NCBI GenBank assembly: GCA_003567805.1
Contig: PWYP01000025.1
Coordinates: 1-10,239, forward strand
Source: PVC group bacterium
GTDB taxonomy: Bacteria; Verrucomicrobiota; Kiritimatiellia; UBA8416
DNA length: 10,239 nucleotides
Direction: 5' to 3'
A model generated the notes under the pieces. That model made no database searches. It worked only from the letters and a program-made list of their open reading frames with translations, and had not been told where the DNA came from. Below, one piece after another: positions 1-5,995 of this stretch (the first letter of the stretch is position 1; each line of letters opens with the position of its first letter). The position numbers and the translations under genes are program-made.

Positions 1-51
1 GTTGACGCGCTGGTCTCGTTTATGAAAGACTTCGAGGCCCGCCACGGATAA
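1..51 (+). CDS. C-terminal tail of an unidentified protein
   Basis: The window opens inside a reading frame that gives [16 protein letters not shown] followed by TAA. Only 16 residues are visible, too few to assign a family. The tail is charged and looks like the end of an amphipathic helix. It ends 18 bases before the tRNA gene, so the tRNA may be transcribed together with it. That this is a real gene end is inferred from the ordinary codon make-up and the sensible position before a tRNA. It could also be a chance open frame. Confidence 0.45.
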   Translation, partial: VDALVSFMKDFEARHG

Positions 52-69
52 GCTGGCGCTAGTATCTAC

Positions 70-146
70 GCACCCGTAGCTCAATTGGATAGAGTGTCGG
101 CCTCCGAAGCCGAAGGTTGTGGGTTCGATCCCCGCCGGGTGCACCA
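70..146 (+). tRNA. tRNA-Arg (anticodon CCG), CCA end encoded
   Basis: A full cloverleaf can be drawn. The acceptor stem GCACCCG (70-76) pairs perfectly with CGGGTGC (136-142), followed by discriminator A and an encoded CCA (144-146). The D-arm has the usual AGCTCAATTGGATAGAGT form. The anticodon stem TCGGC (97-101) pairs with GCCGA (109-113) around the loop CTCCGAA. This puts CCG at 104-106, which reads Arg codon CGG. The T-arm contains GGTTCGATCCC. The gene reads CGG during translation. No insertion or attachment-site duplication of its 3' end was seen inside the window. Confidence 0.97.
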
Positions 147-260
147 TGCTTCGCTCTTCGAGCTACGCATGGCAAGCCAGCCTTCGTCCCGCTGAGCGGG
201 ACTACGCATGGCAAGCCAAATTCGCTTGTTGCGTTTCGTAGGGCAAGCGAGTCTTCGGGG
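147..260 (+). repeat. Tandem degenerate hairpin repeats abutting the tRNA 3' end
   Basis: Directly after the tRNA CCA there are about three imperfect units of roughly 35-40 bases. Each unit begins with CTTCG/TTCG, has a self-complementary core, and ends in a CTACGCATGGCAAGCCA-like box. That box is identical at 163-179 and 202-218 and degenerate at about 236-249 (TTTCGTAGGGCAAGCG). The cores differ in sequence but keep pairing. Unit 1 has GCTC/GAGC. Unit 2 has GTCCCGCT/AGCGGGAC around a single G (187-203). Unit 3 has TCGCTTG/CAAGCGA (222-228 and 244-250). Compensatory change in the stems with constant flanks suggests an RNA-structured or mobile repeat family. No protein-coding role is evident. 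Confidence 0.7.
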
Positions 261-302
261 CGCAATGCAGCGTATCCTGTTTAAAGCTCGTATCATTACC
301 TA

Positions 303-328
303 CTAGAGCGTTTTTTAAACCGCTCTAG
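303..328. other. Perfect 8-bp inverted repeat (hairpin) upstream of the peptidase gene
   Basis: CTAGAGCG (303-310) is perfectly complementary to CGCTCTAG (321-328) around the loop TTTTTTAAAC, in which TTT can also pair with AAA. It may end transcription from the tRNA side or act in the 5' region of the peptidase gene. No T-run follows the stem on either strand, so it is not a classical intrinsic terminator. Confidence 0.5.
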
Positions 329-331
329 CCA

Positions 332-349
332 TTTCCCGTTTTCGGGAGA
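332..349 (+). other. Second small hairpin in the 5' region of the peptidase gene
   Basis: TTTCCCG (332-338) can pair with CGGGAGA (343-349) around a TTTT loop, including one G-T pair. It lies only 17 bases before the GGGAGAGG ribosome binding site (365-372). It could influence translation or be part of a double-hairpin transcription stop together with the preceding stem. Function is inferred only from position. Confidence 0.35.
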
Positions 350-379
350 CGTGGTAGGCTTGTTGGGAGAGGTTTTGCC

Positions 380-943
380 ATGAAAGTATTGATGACGGCG
401 TTTGGGCCCTTTGGGGATGTAAAGGCCAATCCCAGTGAAATGGTTCTGGAATATGTCCAGCGACAGGAACAAGCAGATAGCTGCATGGTGGAATGGCGTG
501 TTCTGCCAGTTGCCTTTGATGCCGTTGATCGCTTTGTTCGCAAGATTTCAAGTGAAAAATACGATGTGATTATACATACGGGCGTTGCTGTTGGGAGCTT
601 GCGCCCCCAAATCGAGCTGAACGCTTGCAATCGCGTTGCAGGACGGGATGTGCATGGGGTCGCGTTGGATGGAGTAATCGAAGAGGATGGGCCTGCTTTG
701 CTGAATAGCTATCTGGCCAGCCACATGCACGAGGGGTGCAAGGCACGGCATATTGCGATCGAGGTGTCCGAGGACGCGGGTGCATATCTGTGTAATTACA
801 TCTATTACAAGAGCCTTCAGCGTTTGGGGCGGCACACAGGGGTTGCATTTATACACCTTGCTGACTTCTTGCGCAATCCGAACGCAAGCAGTCTTGAGAG
901 CCAGGCGGGGCTGCTTATGAAATTTCTGGATATCATACGGTAG
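380..943 (+). CDS. pcp: Pyroglutamyl-peptidase I (peptidase family C15)
   Basis: Cytosolic cysteine peptidase that removes N-terminal pyroglutamate (5-oxoproline) from peptides. The 187-aa product starts with MKVLMTAFGPFGDVKANPSE, the family's N-terminal glycine-rich motif. The catalytic Glu is in GSLRPQIELN (E79), the nucleophile Cys in VSEDAGAYLCNY (C138), and the His in VAFIHL (H159), the same order and spacing as in characterised C15 enzymes. The start is supported by GGGAGAGG seven bases upstream. The protein is somewhat shorter than the usual 200-215 residues, mainly through a compact C-terminus, but nothing essential is missing. It stands alone, convergent with the minus-strand frames that follow, with only 13 bases between stop codons. 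Confidence 0.93.
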   Translation: MKVLMTAFGPFGDVKANPSEMVLEYVQRQEQADSCMVEWRVLPVAFDAVDRFVRKISSEKYDVIIHTGVAVGSLRPQIELNACNRVAGRDVHGVALDGVIEEDGPALLNSYLASHMHEGCKARHIAIEVSEDAGAYLCNYIYYKSLQRLGRHTGVAFIHLADFLRNPNASSLESQAGLLMKFLDIIR

Positions 944-956
944 GGAGGCGCGATCA

Positions 957-1277
957 TTAGGTGTTCCTAAAAGAGAACATGATGCTTTCAACTCGCATGG
1001 CGTCTGGTGGATCGATTGTGTTTTCGGGTTCGGCGTCGTAGAGGAACGTCAATAGCAGTAGTCCCAAGCGCTGGCAGAGGATTAGCTGTTGTTGCCATTG
1101 TTGCGAGTCGGGTTCATACGATTCCAGCGTATTGATGGATCGCTGCATCATTGCCGCCAGACTACGGTAGTCGTCTTCAGGAATACCGCTCCATAGCTCG
1201 GTGTCTTGATCACGCACATGTTCGGCAAAGATACTGAGCGATTGCTTGAGGCAAAAGAGGGCATCCGATACTGGCAA
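957..1277 (-). CDS. Orphan 106-codon frame of unknown function, probably a gene remnant
   Basis: The frame reads from a possible TTG at 1277 (LPVSDALFCLKQSLSIFAEH...) to TAA at 957. It has no recognisable domain. It looks like a mostly helical acidic polypeptide with a leucine-rich stretch (LILCQRLGLLLLTFLYD) near residue 75. There is no good ribosome binding site before the TTG. The same frame stays open upstream to about 1355, overlapping the end of the AAA+ gene in a different phase and giving protein-like sequence (NYLIAEQGVFEADRL). Two readings fit. It may be the C-terminal part of the AAA+ protein or of another gene, joined out of frame by a frameshift or deletion. Or it may be a small downstream gene translated by re-initiation. 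I favour a remnant. Confidence 0.5.
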   Translation of the reverse strand: MPVSDALFCLKQSLSIFAEHVRDQDTELWSGIPEDDYRSLAAMMQRSINTLESYEPDSQQWQQQLILCQRLGLLLLTFLYDAEPENTIDPPDAMRVESIMFSFRNT

Positions 1278-1287
1278 CCTGTCTGCT

Positions 1288-2466
1288 TCAAATACGCCCT
1301 GCTCGGCGATAAGATAATTGTGTGGTGGATTCTTCGATGCAACGACTATCGTTGGTTATCCAGATAATCTTGTGTTGTGTGTTGTCCAGAAAAGTATTCA
1401 GCCAACCCTTATCGGGAGAACTCTTGCTGGAGGATAGCAGGGCATACTGCGTATTGAGTAGCGTGTCGGCCTCATCAACGATCAGGACGCTGCTGCGAGA
1501 TGGTAACGAGTTCGTGGCTGCAATCAAGGAGACGCGTCTATTCCGCAGACTGAAACCTTCATCATCTTCATCTTCCGGGTGTTTGATCTGGTTGACTGCA
1601 TGACCTGAAATCGCGGCAATGCTGCGGGCAAACTCGGTTTTGCCGGTGCCCGGGATGCCGTATAGCAAGATATTTGCGGCCCCCGGCTGCTCTAGGAGCT
1701 TCGAGATGATTTGCCGAGATGTTGGCGATACATACATGCTTTCAATGTCTAACGTGGGGGCGGTATCCCGGACGAAAAACTTATCTGTAAGCTGCCCTGA
1801 TGCAATGCCTCCAATCAGTGCAATAACATCATCATGCAGGTTGATTGGTGGTGTGCATGTCGGTGTAGGCTTTTCAATGAGCCCGGTGCGGCGGAGTTGT
1901 CCGTTTGATTTGGCTACTTCGAGGAGTTCCCCATGCTTTATGCCCGTGGCGTCGGATGCCGTTTTCAGGAATCCCCGCAAACCGAAGAGCCAGGTAAATC
2001 TGGATAGTGGTTCATATGTGGCGTGATGGTACAGGTACATGACAAATTCAACGTGAGCATGGTCAAGCGCCAGCATGTCGGCAAGGCGCTGGAGATCCTT
2101 TGGTGGCGGGACATTAGCGGGTAAACTGGTTCCCAGCCCCTCCTGCAGTTCTTGGACAAGAGAACTCCGGGTAATGTCCGAGTCCTTGCGACCTATGAGA
2201 TCCATGAGTTGCTGCGCCATGTCTTCGGCGTCCATTGATGTATGCTCTACAAAATCCAGCTTCTTGCTGTGTTGTTGGATTTTGCCAATAAGCTTCTTTT
2301 GTGCGGAAGGGTGCAGCGTATAGATTGCGAATTCCAGCAGATGGGCATCCAGGCGTCGCGTATCTAAGAGTCGGCGGGCATAAGACCGGATGCGTTTGGC
2401 CGAAGGTTTGTGATAATAGCTCAGTGCTGTCATGTTGGTATCGGATGTGCGGCGGCGTGATTCCAT
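1288..2466 (-). CDS. AAA+ family ATPase, apparently truncated after sensor 1
   Basis: Start chosen at ATG 2466, seven bases behind GGAGG; an upstream ATG at 2508 has no such site. The 392-aa product has about 250 mostly helical N-terminal residues of unknown role. An ATPase core follows: Walker A GIPGTGKT (about 270-277), Walker B VLIVDEAD (about 327-334) and sensor 1 IIWITND (about 367-373). AAA+ proteins normally continue after sensor 1 with an arginine-finger segment (often ...STxRRF) and a helical lid. Here the chain reads CIEESTTQLSYRRAGRI and stops, so those elements are missing. This points to a broken gene, although a partial ATPase may still be made. It is divergent from the WYL regulator with about 90 bases between starts, a layout that suggests control by that regulator. 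Its substrate is unknown. Confidence 0.8.
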   Translation of the reverse strand: MESRRRTSDTNMTALSYYHKPSAKRIRSYARRLLDTRRLDAHLLEFAIYTLHPSAQKKLIGKIQQHSKKLDFVEHTSMDAEDMAQQLMDLIGRKDSDITRSSLVQELQEGLGTSLPANVPPPKDLQRLADMLALDHAHVEFVMYLYHHATYEPLSRFTWLFGLRGFLKTASDATGIKHGELLEVAKSNGQLRRTGLIEKPTPTCTPPINLHDDVIALIGGIASGQLTDKFFVRDTAPTLDIESMYVSPTSRQIISKLLEQPGAANILLYGIPGTGKTEFARSIAAISGHAVNQIKHPEDEDDEGFSLRNRRVSLIAATNSLPSRSSVLIVDEADTLLNTQYALLSSSKSSPDKGWLNTFLDNTQHKIIWITNDSRCIEESTTQLSYRRAGRI

Positions 2467-2543
2467 GATATTTTCCTCCAGTTTATAATTGTTCCATCTG
2501 AAAACCATGCTACGCTCTGTTGACGGTCATCCAGTGTCTGTCT

Positions 2544-2551
2544 GGGGGTGA
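2544..2551 (+). promoter_or_regulatory. Ribosome binding site that fixes the WYL gene start at 2556
   Basis: GGGGGTGA lies just ahead of AATAATG. Its GGTGA part matches the extended anti-SD complement, and the spacing suits ATG 2556. This matters because the ATG is out of phase with the rest of the WYL gene: it shows where translation is meant to begin and so makes the phase break at 2567-2576 meaningful. Confidence 0.6.
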
Positions 2552-2555
2552 AATA

Positions 2556-3544
2556 ATGGCGACCATAAAAAAGTAGATCGCACAAAGTCGCAGCTGCTGC
2601 GCGTCATTGAGCTTGATCGTCAAATTCGGGAAGGCAAATATCCGAATTGCCTGACGTTCTCCGTCGACTGGGAAGTTTCACAGAAGACCATCCAGCGGGA
2701 TATTGATTATCTGCGTGACCAGCAGGGAGCACCAATCGAATACGACCGGGAGCGCAAGGGATTTTACTATACTGATCCTTCCTGGTACTTACCGGCATTG
2801 TCGCTTCATGAAGGCGAGCTGTTGGCATTACTGATGGGCATAGAGGCCCTGCATGGTCTGCATGGCACGTCCATGGCGCAGCAACTGGAGGGGATGTTCA
2901 ACAAGCTCAACCAGATGTTACCGGACACTATCTCTATTGCCCCCGAAATGTTATTCCAGGAATTCTCGATTGTGTGCGCTCCATCAAGGTCCGTTGATAT
3001 AGAAACTTGGAAGGGCGTTGTGCGTGCGCTTACGCATCGTCGGCAGCTAAAGGCTCGGTATCACAGTTTTGGTAGTTCGAAAGAACATGAAGTGCTTCTG
3101 GAACCCTACCACTTAGCAAACCTACAAGGGGAGTGGTACCTGTTTGCTGGTCAGCCCGGCAAAGATGGATGGCGGCAATATTCGTTAGGGAGGTTGCGTG
3201 ACGCAGAGGTCATAGATGTCGGATATCAGGTGCCAGATACTTTTAATCCGGCTGATGTGGTGCATGGTGCCTTCGGGCGTGCCCGCGCCGGGAAGCGAGT
3301 TACCGTAAAGCTGCTATTTGATGCCGGAGTACGCGACTGGGTACTGGAGCGCGAATGGCATCCCTCGCAAAAGCTCAAGCACCGCAAGGACGGCGCGGTT
3401 GAGCTATCCTTTCTGGCTCACGGTCTCTTCGAGGTTCAACGCTGGGTTCTGAGCTGGGGACGCTATGTCCGCGTGCTTGCCCCGAAAGAGCTGGTAGATG
3501 CGGTGCGGGATGAGGTGAAGTCAATGCAGAAGACGAATCGGTAG
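2556..3544 (+). CDS. HTH/WYL-domain transcription regulator, -1 phase break at codons 5-6
   Basis: After one -1 shift the product is about 329 aa, the normal WYL-regulator size. It begins MATIKKVDRTKSQLLRVIEL, then has a helix-turn-helix (about 12-65, with VDWEVSQKTIQRDIDYLRD as recognition part), a WYL domain (about 150-220, EWYLFAG) and a C-terminal WCX-like part. WYL proteins bind DNA and usually sense nucleic-acid or nucleotide ligands; many control phage-defence loci. Without the shift, ATG 2556 gives only MATIKK before TAG. The long frame has no ATG, GTG or TTG before 2798, which would remove the whole HTH. The break lies exactly at A-AAA-AAG-TAG, a known -1 slippery heptamer. It may be programmed frameshifting, a recent one-base deletion or a sequencing error. 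The neighbours (AAA+ ATPase divergent, nuclease downstream) fit a defence regulator. Confidence 0.85.
2567..2576 (+). promoter_or_regulatory. Candidate -1 frameshift site A_AAA_AAG followed by stop TAG
   Basis: In the phase set by ATG 2556 the codons are ATG GCG ACC ATA AAA AAG TAG. The heptamer A-AAA-AAG (2567-2573) is the type used in E. coli dnaX and in several insertion sequences. Slipping back one base re-pairs both lysine tRNAs on AAA and continues GTA GAT CGC into the long WYL frame. A five-base-pair hairpin CGCAG-CTG-CTGCG (2589-2601) starts 15 bases downstream, farther than the usual 5-9. The ribosome binding site lies about 16-23 bases upstream. Function as a recoding site is inferred; a mutation in the A-run would look the same. 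Confidence 0.45.
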
Positions 3545-3582
3545 ATTATTAATAGACAAATTATACAGTGAGGTACTGAATA

Positions 3583-4797
3583 ATGAATGCACCAGTGACA
3601 GAAGCTTGTCTAAAAATATTTTTGTATGGAGATCAGTTTGAAAAATTGAAGCACATGGCGGGTGCGTTTAACCCTTATCGAATGCTAGGGATTGCGCATA
3701 AAGAGCTGGCACACTCAAATCTGTTAGCATACCTGCTTGATCCACAACGTGAACATGGTCTTGGAAGCCGTTTCACAAATGAAATATTCAAAAGGATTAT
3801 GGCTGAATCGAGCCCAGATCGTATTCCTGTTCCGGTCGGAGACACGAATATTATCGTCCGACGTGAGTTCATGAATATCGATATTATTATTGAATGTTGC
3901 AGTCACAGGCATGTGATCGCAATCGAAAACAAGATTTGGCACCATGAGCGGGATAACCAAATTAGTGATTACCAAGATCGTGTTCTGAAAAAGTACAAAG
4001 GGTGGCGGAGTACGCTTGTTTTTCTCACACCTTCCGGGCGGCAATCAAAGACACACACGGCGCAACTGATGTCAAAATGTCCCGTTGTATCGCTCGGCTA
4101 CAAAGCGGTGGCAGATGCTATTTTGGTCGTGGCACCTGCTTGCGAACTGAAGCTGAGAAGTTTTTTAGAGCTCACAGCAGAACATATAAGAGAAGACCTA
4201 GTAGATGGAGGTAAAATGAAAGAATTAGTTCGGGAAATATGGAGTGAGCCTGCGAACCGAGAAGCTCTGCGTGCGCTTGAACAGTACAGACCCCGTTTGG
4301 GTGATATGCAAGAGACATATTTCACTGAGGTACAGAGTATGTTGAGAAAGCGCGGATTTCTGGATGGTGCCATTACTTACACTTACCCTCTTGAGAAAGG
4401 AGAGGCCAAAGAACTCAAGTTCAAGGTCAAAAGATGGGAAGAGAACAATCTTCCTTTTGAATTTGTCCTCTATTCCCCAGATGGTGTTTTGCCCGTATTT
4501 AAGCTCATGGTACACAAAAGTTCGTTTCCAAAATGCAAGCAAACGTTGGATAAATTTGCAAAGGAGTGTGATAAATTGGTTGGCAATCCCCCTTATTCCG
4601 ATGTTCGAGATTGGACTGGTTGGTGTGCGGTGCTCGCTGGCGACGATGAGCAAGATAAATATACGCCTGTGGTTGGTGATGGGAGGCATGACGAGGAGAC
4701 TGTACGGCAAGCCATTGCTAAGGCTGAAGAATATCTCGACAGACTAAAGGAGCATGTTGATGCGTTTATAAACAACCAAAATGTTTCTTCGCAATAA
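3583..4797 (+). CDS. PD-(D/E)XK nuclease superfamily protein (PDDEXK_4-like)
   Basis: The 404-aa product has the N-terminal signature HKELAHSNLLAYLLDP (39-54) followed by HGLGSRF. The nuclease core is NIDIIIE (Asp100), then VIAIENKIW (Glu115-x-Lys117) and QISDYQ. These supply the D...ExK metal-binding and catalytic residues of the fold, within about the first 150 residues. The remaining 250 residues show no known domain and may bind a substrate or partner. This family is common in accessory and defence regions and probably cuts DNA, but no target is shown by the sequence. The gene starts 38 bases after the WYL gene, with TGAGG about 11 bases before the ATG, so the two may form one transcript. 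Its base use is visibly more AT-rich than the peptidase and DUF5107 genes, which hints at separate acquisition. Confidence 0.82.
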   Translation: MNAPVTEACLKIFLYGDQFEKLKHMAGAFNPYRMLGIAHKELAHSNLLAYLLDPQREHGLGSRFTNEIFKRIMAESSPDRIPVPVGDTNIIVRREFMNIDIIIECCSHRHVIAIENKIWHHERDNQISDYQDRVLKKYKGWRSTLVFLTPSGRQSKTHTAQLMSKCPVVSLGYKAVADAILVVAPACELKLRSFLELTAEHIREDLVDGGKMKELVREIWSEPANREALRALEQYRPRLGDMQETYFTEVQSMLRKRGFLDGAITYTYPLEKGEAKELKFKVKRWEENNLPFEFVLYSPDGVLPVFKLMVHKSSFPKCKQTLDKFAKECDKLVGNPPYSDVRDWTGWCAVLAGDDEQDKYTPVVGDGRHDEETVRQAIAKAEEYLDRLKEHVDAFINNQNVSSQ

Positions 4798-4840
4798 TAC
4801 ATTTCGCCTGCTTTTCCTGCGTGTAATACTATAGCATATT

Positions 4841-4893
4841 TTGCCAAACATAACTCATTTATGTTGGATATTGTTTGGTAATTCTTTTTTTTG
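4841..4893 (+). terminator. Likely intrinsic terminator after the nuclease gene
   Basis: TTGCCAAACA (4841-4850) can pair over ten positions, one of them G-T, with TGTTTGGTAA (4872-4881), enclosing a 21-base loop. It is followed at once by TTCTTTTTTTT. A stem plus T-run 44 bases behind the nuclease stop fits an intrinsic terminator. The right arm also carries a GTTTGGTAA box like the operator boxes downstream, so it may serve both purposes. Confidence 0.55.
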
Positions 4894-4900
4894 TGATGTG

Positions 4901-4929
4901 TTGACTGCGTTTACCAAACAAGTTAGGAT
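4901..4929 (+). promoter_or_regulatory. Sigma70-type promoter of the three-gene operon
   Basis: TTGACT (4901-4906, five of six to the -35 consensus) and TAGGAT (4924-4929, four of six to the -10 consensus) are separated by exactly 17 bases. Transcription would begin near 4936, leaving a leader of about 28 bases before the first gene. The spacer contains the operator-like box GTTTACCAAAC, so a bound repressor would block polymerase. Confidence 0.65.
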
Positions 4930-4952
4930 TAAATCGATTTAGTTTGGTAAAC
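4909..4952. promoter_or_regulatory. Inverted operator boxes GTTTACCAAAC / GTTTGGTAAAC
   Basis: GTTTACCAAAC (4909-4919) and its exact complement GTTTGGTAAAC (4942-4952) form a perfect 11-bp inverted repeat with 22 bases between. One arm sits in the promoter spacer and the other ends right at the AGGAG ribosome binding site (4953-4957). A third partial box, GTTTGGTAA, is at 4873-4881, and CCAAAC at 4844-4849. This placement is typical of autorepression by an antitoxin-like first gene product; the binding protein is not known. Confidence 0.55.
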
Positions 4953-4963
4953 AGGAGCCCGGC

Positions 4964-5278
4964 ATGTTCATCAAAGATATGTTAAAAGAAGAGTTAGAGA
5001 ACTCGATTCAGATCCGGAAGGATTATGAACGGGCTCTGAAGGATCTTCCTAAAGGTGCACTTGTACGGAAGAAGATCGGCAGAAATGAATACTATTACCT
5101 GGCTGTCCGCAATGCCGACAAGGTGCAGTTTCATTATATGGGGAAGCTGGACAAGGCCGAGATTGCTAAGCATGAAGAGGCGAAAGTGTACCGGGCTCGG
5201 TATCGCAAGAAGTTGTCAGAAATAGACCAGCAGATTCGGTTCATCAGAAAGGTTTTGCGTGGACAAGGTCCAATATAA
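4964..5278 (+). CDS. Small basic protein, first gene of a toxin-antitoxin-like operon
   Basis: The product has 104 residues and starts with AGGAG six bases upstream. The N-terminal helix (about 1-30, MFIKDMLKEELENSIQI...) is followed by a short strand-rich segment (PKGALVRKKIGRNEYYYLAVRN, about 29-50, continuing to HYMGKLD). A basic, probably coiled C-terminal helix closes the chain (about 70-100). I recognise the layout (GALVRKK, YYYL, YMGKL) as a recurrent small-protein type but cannot name a family. It overlaps the next gene by 20 bases, which indicates translational coupling. Directly behind an operator-bearing promoter and ahead of a nucleotidyltransferase, it is the best candidate antitoxin or repressor, though no known DNA-binding fold is evident. 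A truncated second copy exists at 7443-7499. Confidence 0.8.
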   Translation: MFIKDMLKEELENSIQIRKDYERALKDLPKGALVRKKIGRNEYYYLAVRNADKVQFHYMGKLDKAEIAKHEEAKVYRARYRKKLSEIDQQIRFIRKVLRGQGPI

Positions 5279-5951
5279 TCTTTGCCGTGAAGTGTTCCGA
5301 CGCCTGGAGCAGGCGGCGGTGCTGGATACCGTTGTTCTGATCGGTTCATGGTGTCTGGTGGCGTACGAAGATTACTTCAAGAGTGTTCAATATCGGTTAG
5401 GGGTGAAGACGCGTGATATTGATTTTCTCATTCCAATACCTCCCAAGTTTAAACAGAAGGTCGATATGGATCTTTTACTAAAAGACTTGGATTTTGTGCG
5501 TAGTTATAAAGGTTGCAGTGGTCACATGCAGTATAGCCACAAGGACTTGATGCTTGATTTTATTGTTCCGGAACGCGGCAGAGGAACGAACAAGCCTTTT
5601 CCGGTTCCTGCTCTCGGTATTCATGCACAACCTCTGCGGTTTATGGATTTTCTGGCGGATAATGTTATTAAATTACCGTTTGCTGGGTGCAAGGTATGGG
5701 TGCCTCATCCTGCGAATTTTGCGCTTCTTAAGTTGCTCGTTTCTCCAAGGAGGCAGAAACCGGTAAAAATGGAAAATGATTTTAGGCAGGCTGTCACTGT
5801 CTTACGGGCTCTGATTCAGATGGGAGAAGCAAAACATCTGCAGTATATATATTCATCTTGTCCTCGGAAATGGCGAAATACGATTATCAAAACGTTACAG
5901 GAGCAGCCGCAGACAGAAGTGATCGTATCGATTCTGGAAATGGGTGCATGA
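5259..5951 (+). CDS. Nucleotidyltransferase-fold protein, candidate toxin
   Basis: The 230-aa product begins at GTG 5259 with AGAAAGG in front; no in-phase ATG lies near. It shows the hallmarks of the polymerase-beta-type nucleotidyltransferase fold: VVLIGSW (Gly29-Ser30), TRDIDFLIP (Asp53 and Asp55), a third acidic residue in LMLDFIVPERG (Asp100), and HPANFALLKLLV (about 150-161), where these enzymes carry a conserved lysine. Members transfer a nucleotide to RNA, protein or small molecules. The layout resembles NTP_transf_8/AbiEii-like toxin enzymes, and the small gene overlapping it upstream supports a toxin-antitoxin role. The substrate cannot be told from sequence. The downstream phosphoesterase gene lies next to or overlaps it by ATGA, which suggests the two act together. 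Confidence 0.8.
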   Translation: MDKVQYNLCREVFRRLEQAAVLDTVVLIGSWCLVAYEDYFKSVQYRLGVKTRDIDFLIPIPPKFKQKVDMDLLLKDLDFVRSYKGCSGHMQYSHKDLMLDFIVPERGRGTNKPFPVPALGIHAQPLRFMDFLADNVIKLPFAGCKVWVPHPANFALLKLLVSPRRQKPVKMENDFRQAVTVLRALIQMGEAKHLQYIYSSCPRKWRNTIIKTLQEQPQTEVIVSILEMGA

Positions 5952-5995
5952 CAGCCGGTGAGCATTGGCAAGATGAAAAACGAAGGGTGATTTCA

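Noticed and set aside
147..260. CRISPR array
   Set aside because: Only two to three units, each self-pairing with variable stems and nearly no spacer between them; no cas genes in the window.
59..296. Minus-strand open frames of 68-71 codons over the tRNA and repeats
   Set aside because: They are antisense to a clear tRNA gene (giving peptides such as [13 protein letters not shown]) and to structured repeats; translations of this kind are well-known artefacts.
548..991. 147-codon minus-strand frame over the peptidase gene
   Set aside because: Antisense to a protein with all C15 catalytic motifs.
2484..2489. TATAAT on the plus strand as a -10 box for the WYL gene
   Set aside because: No -35-like hexamer 16-18 bases upstream, and it lies within the ribosome-binding and leader region of the divergent ATPase gene.
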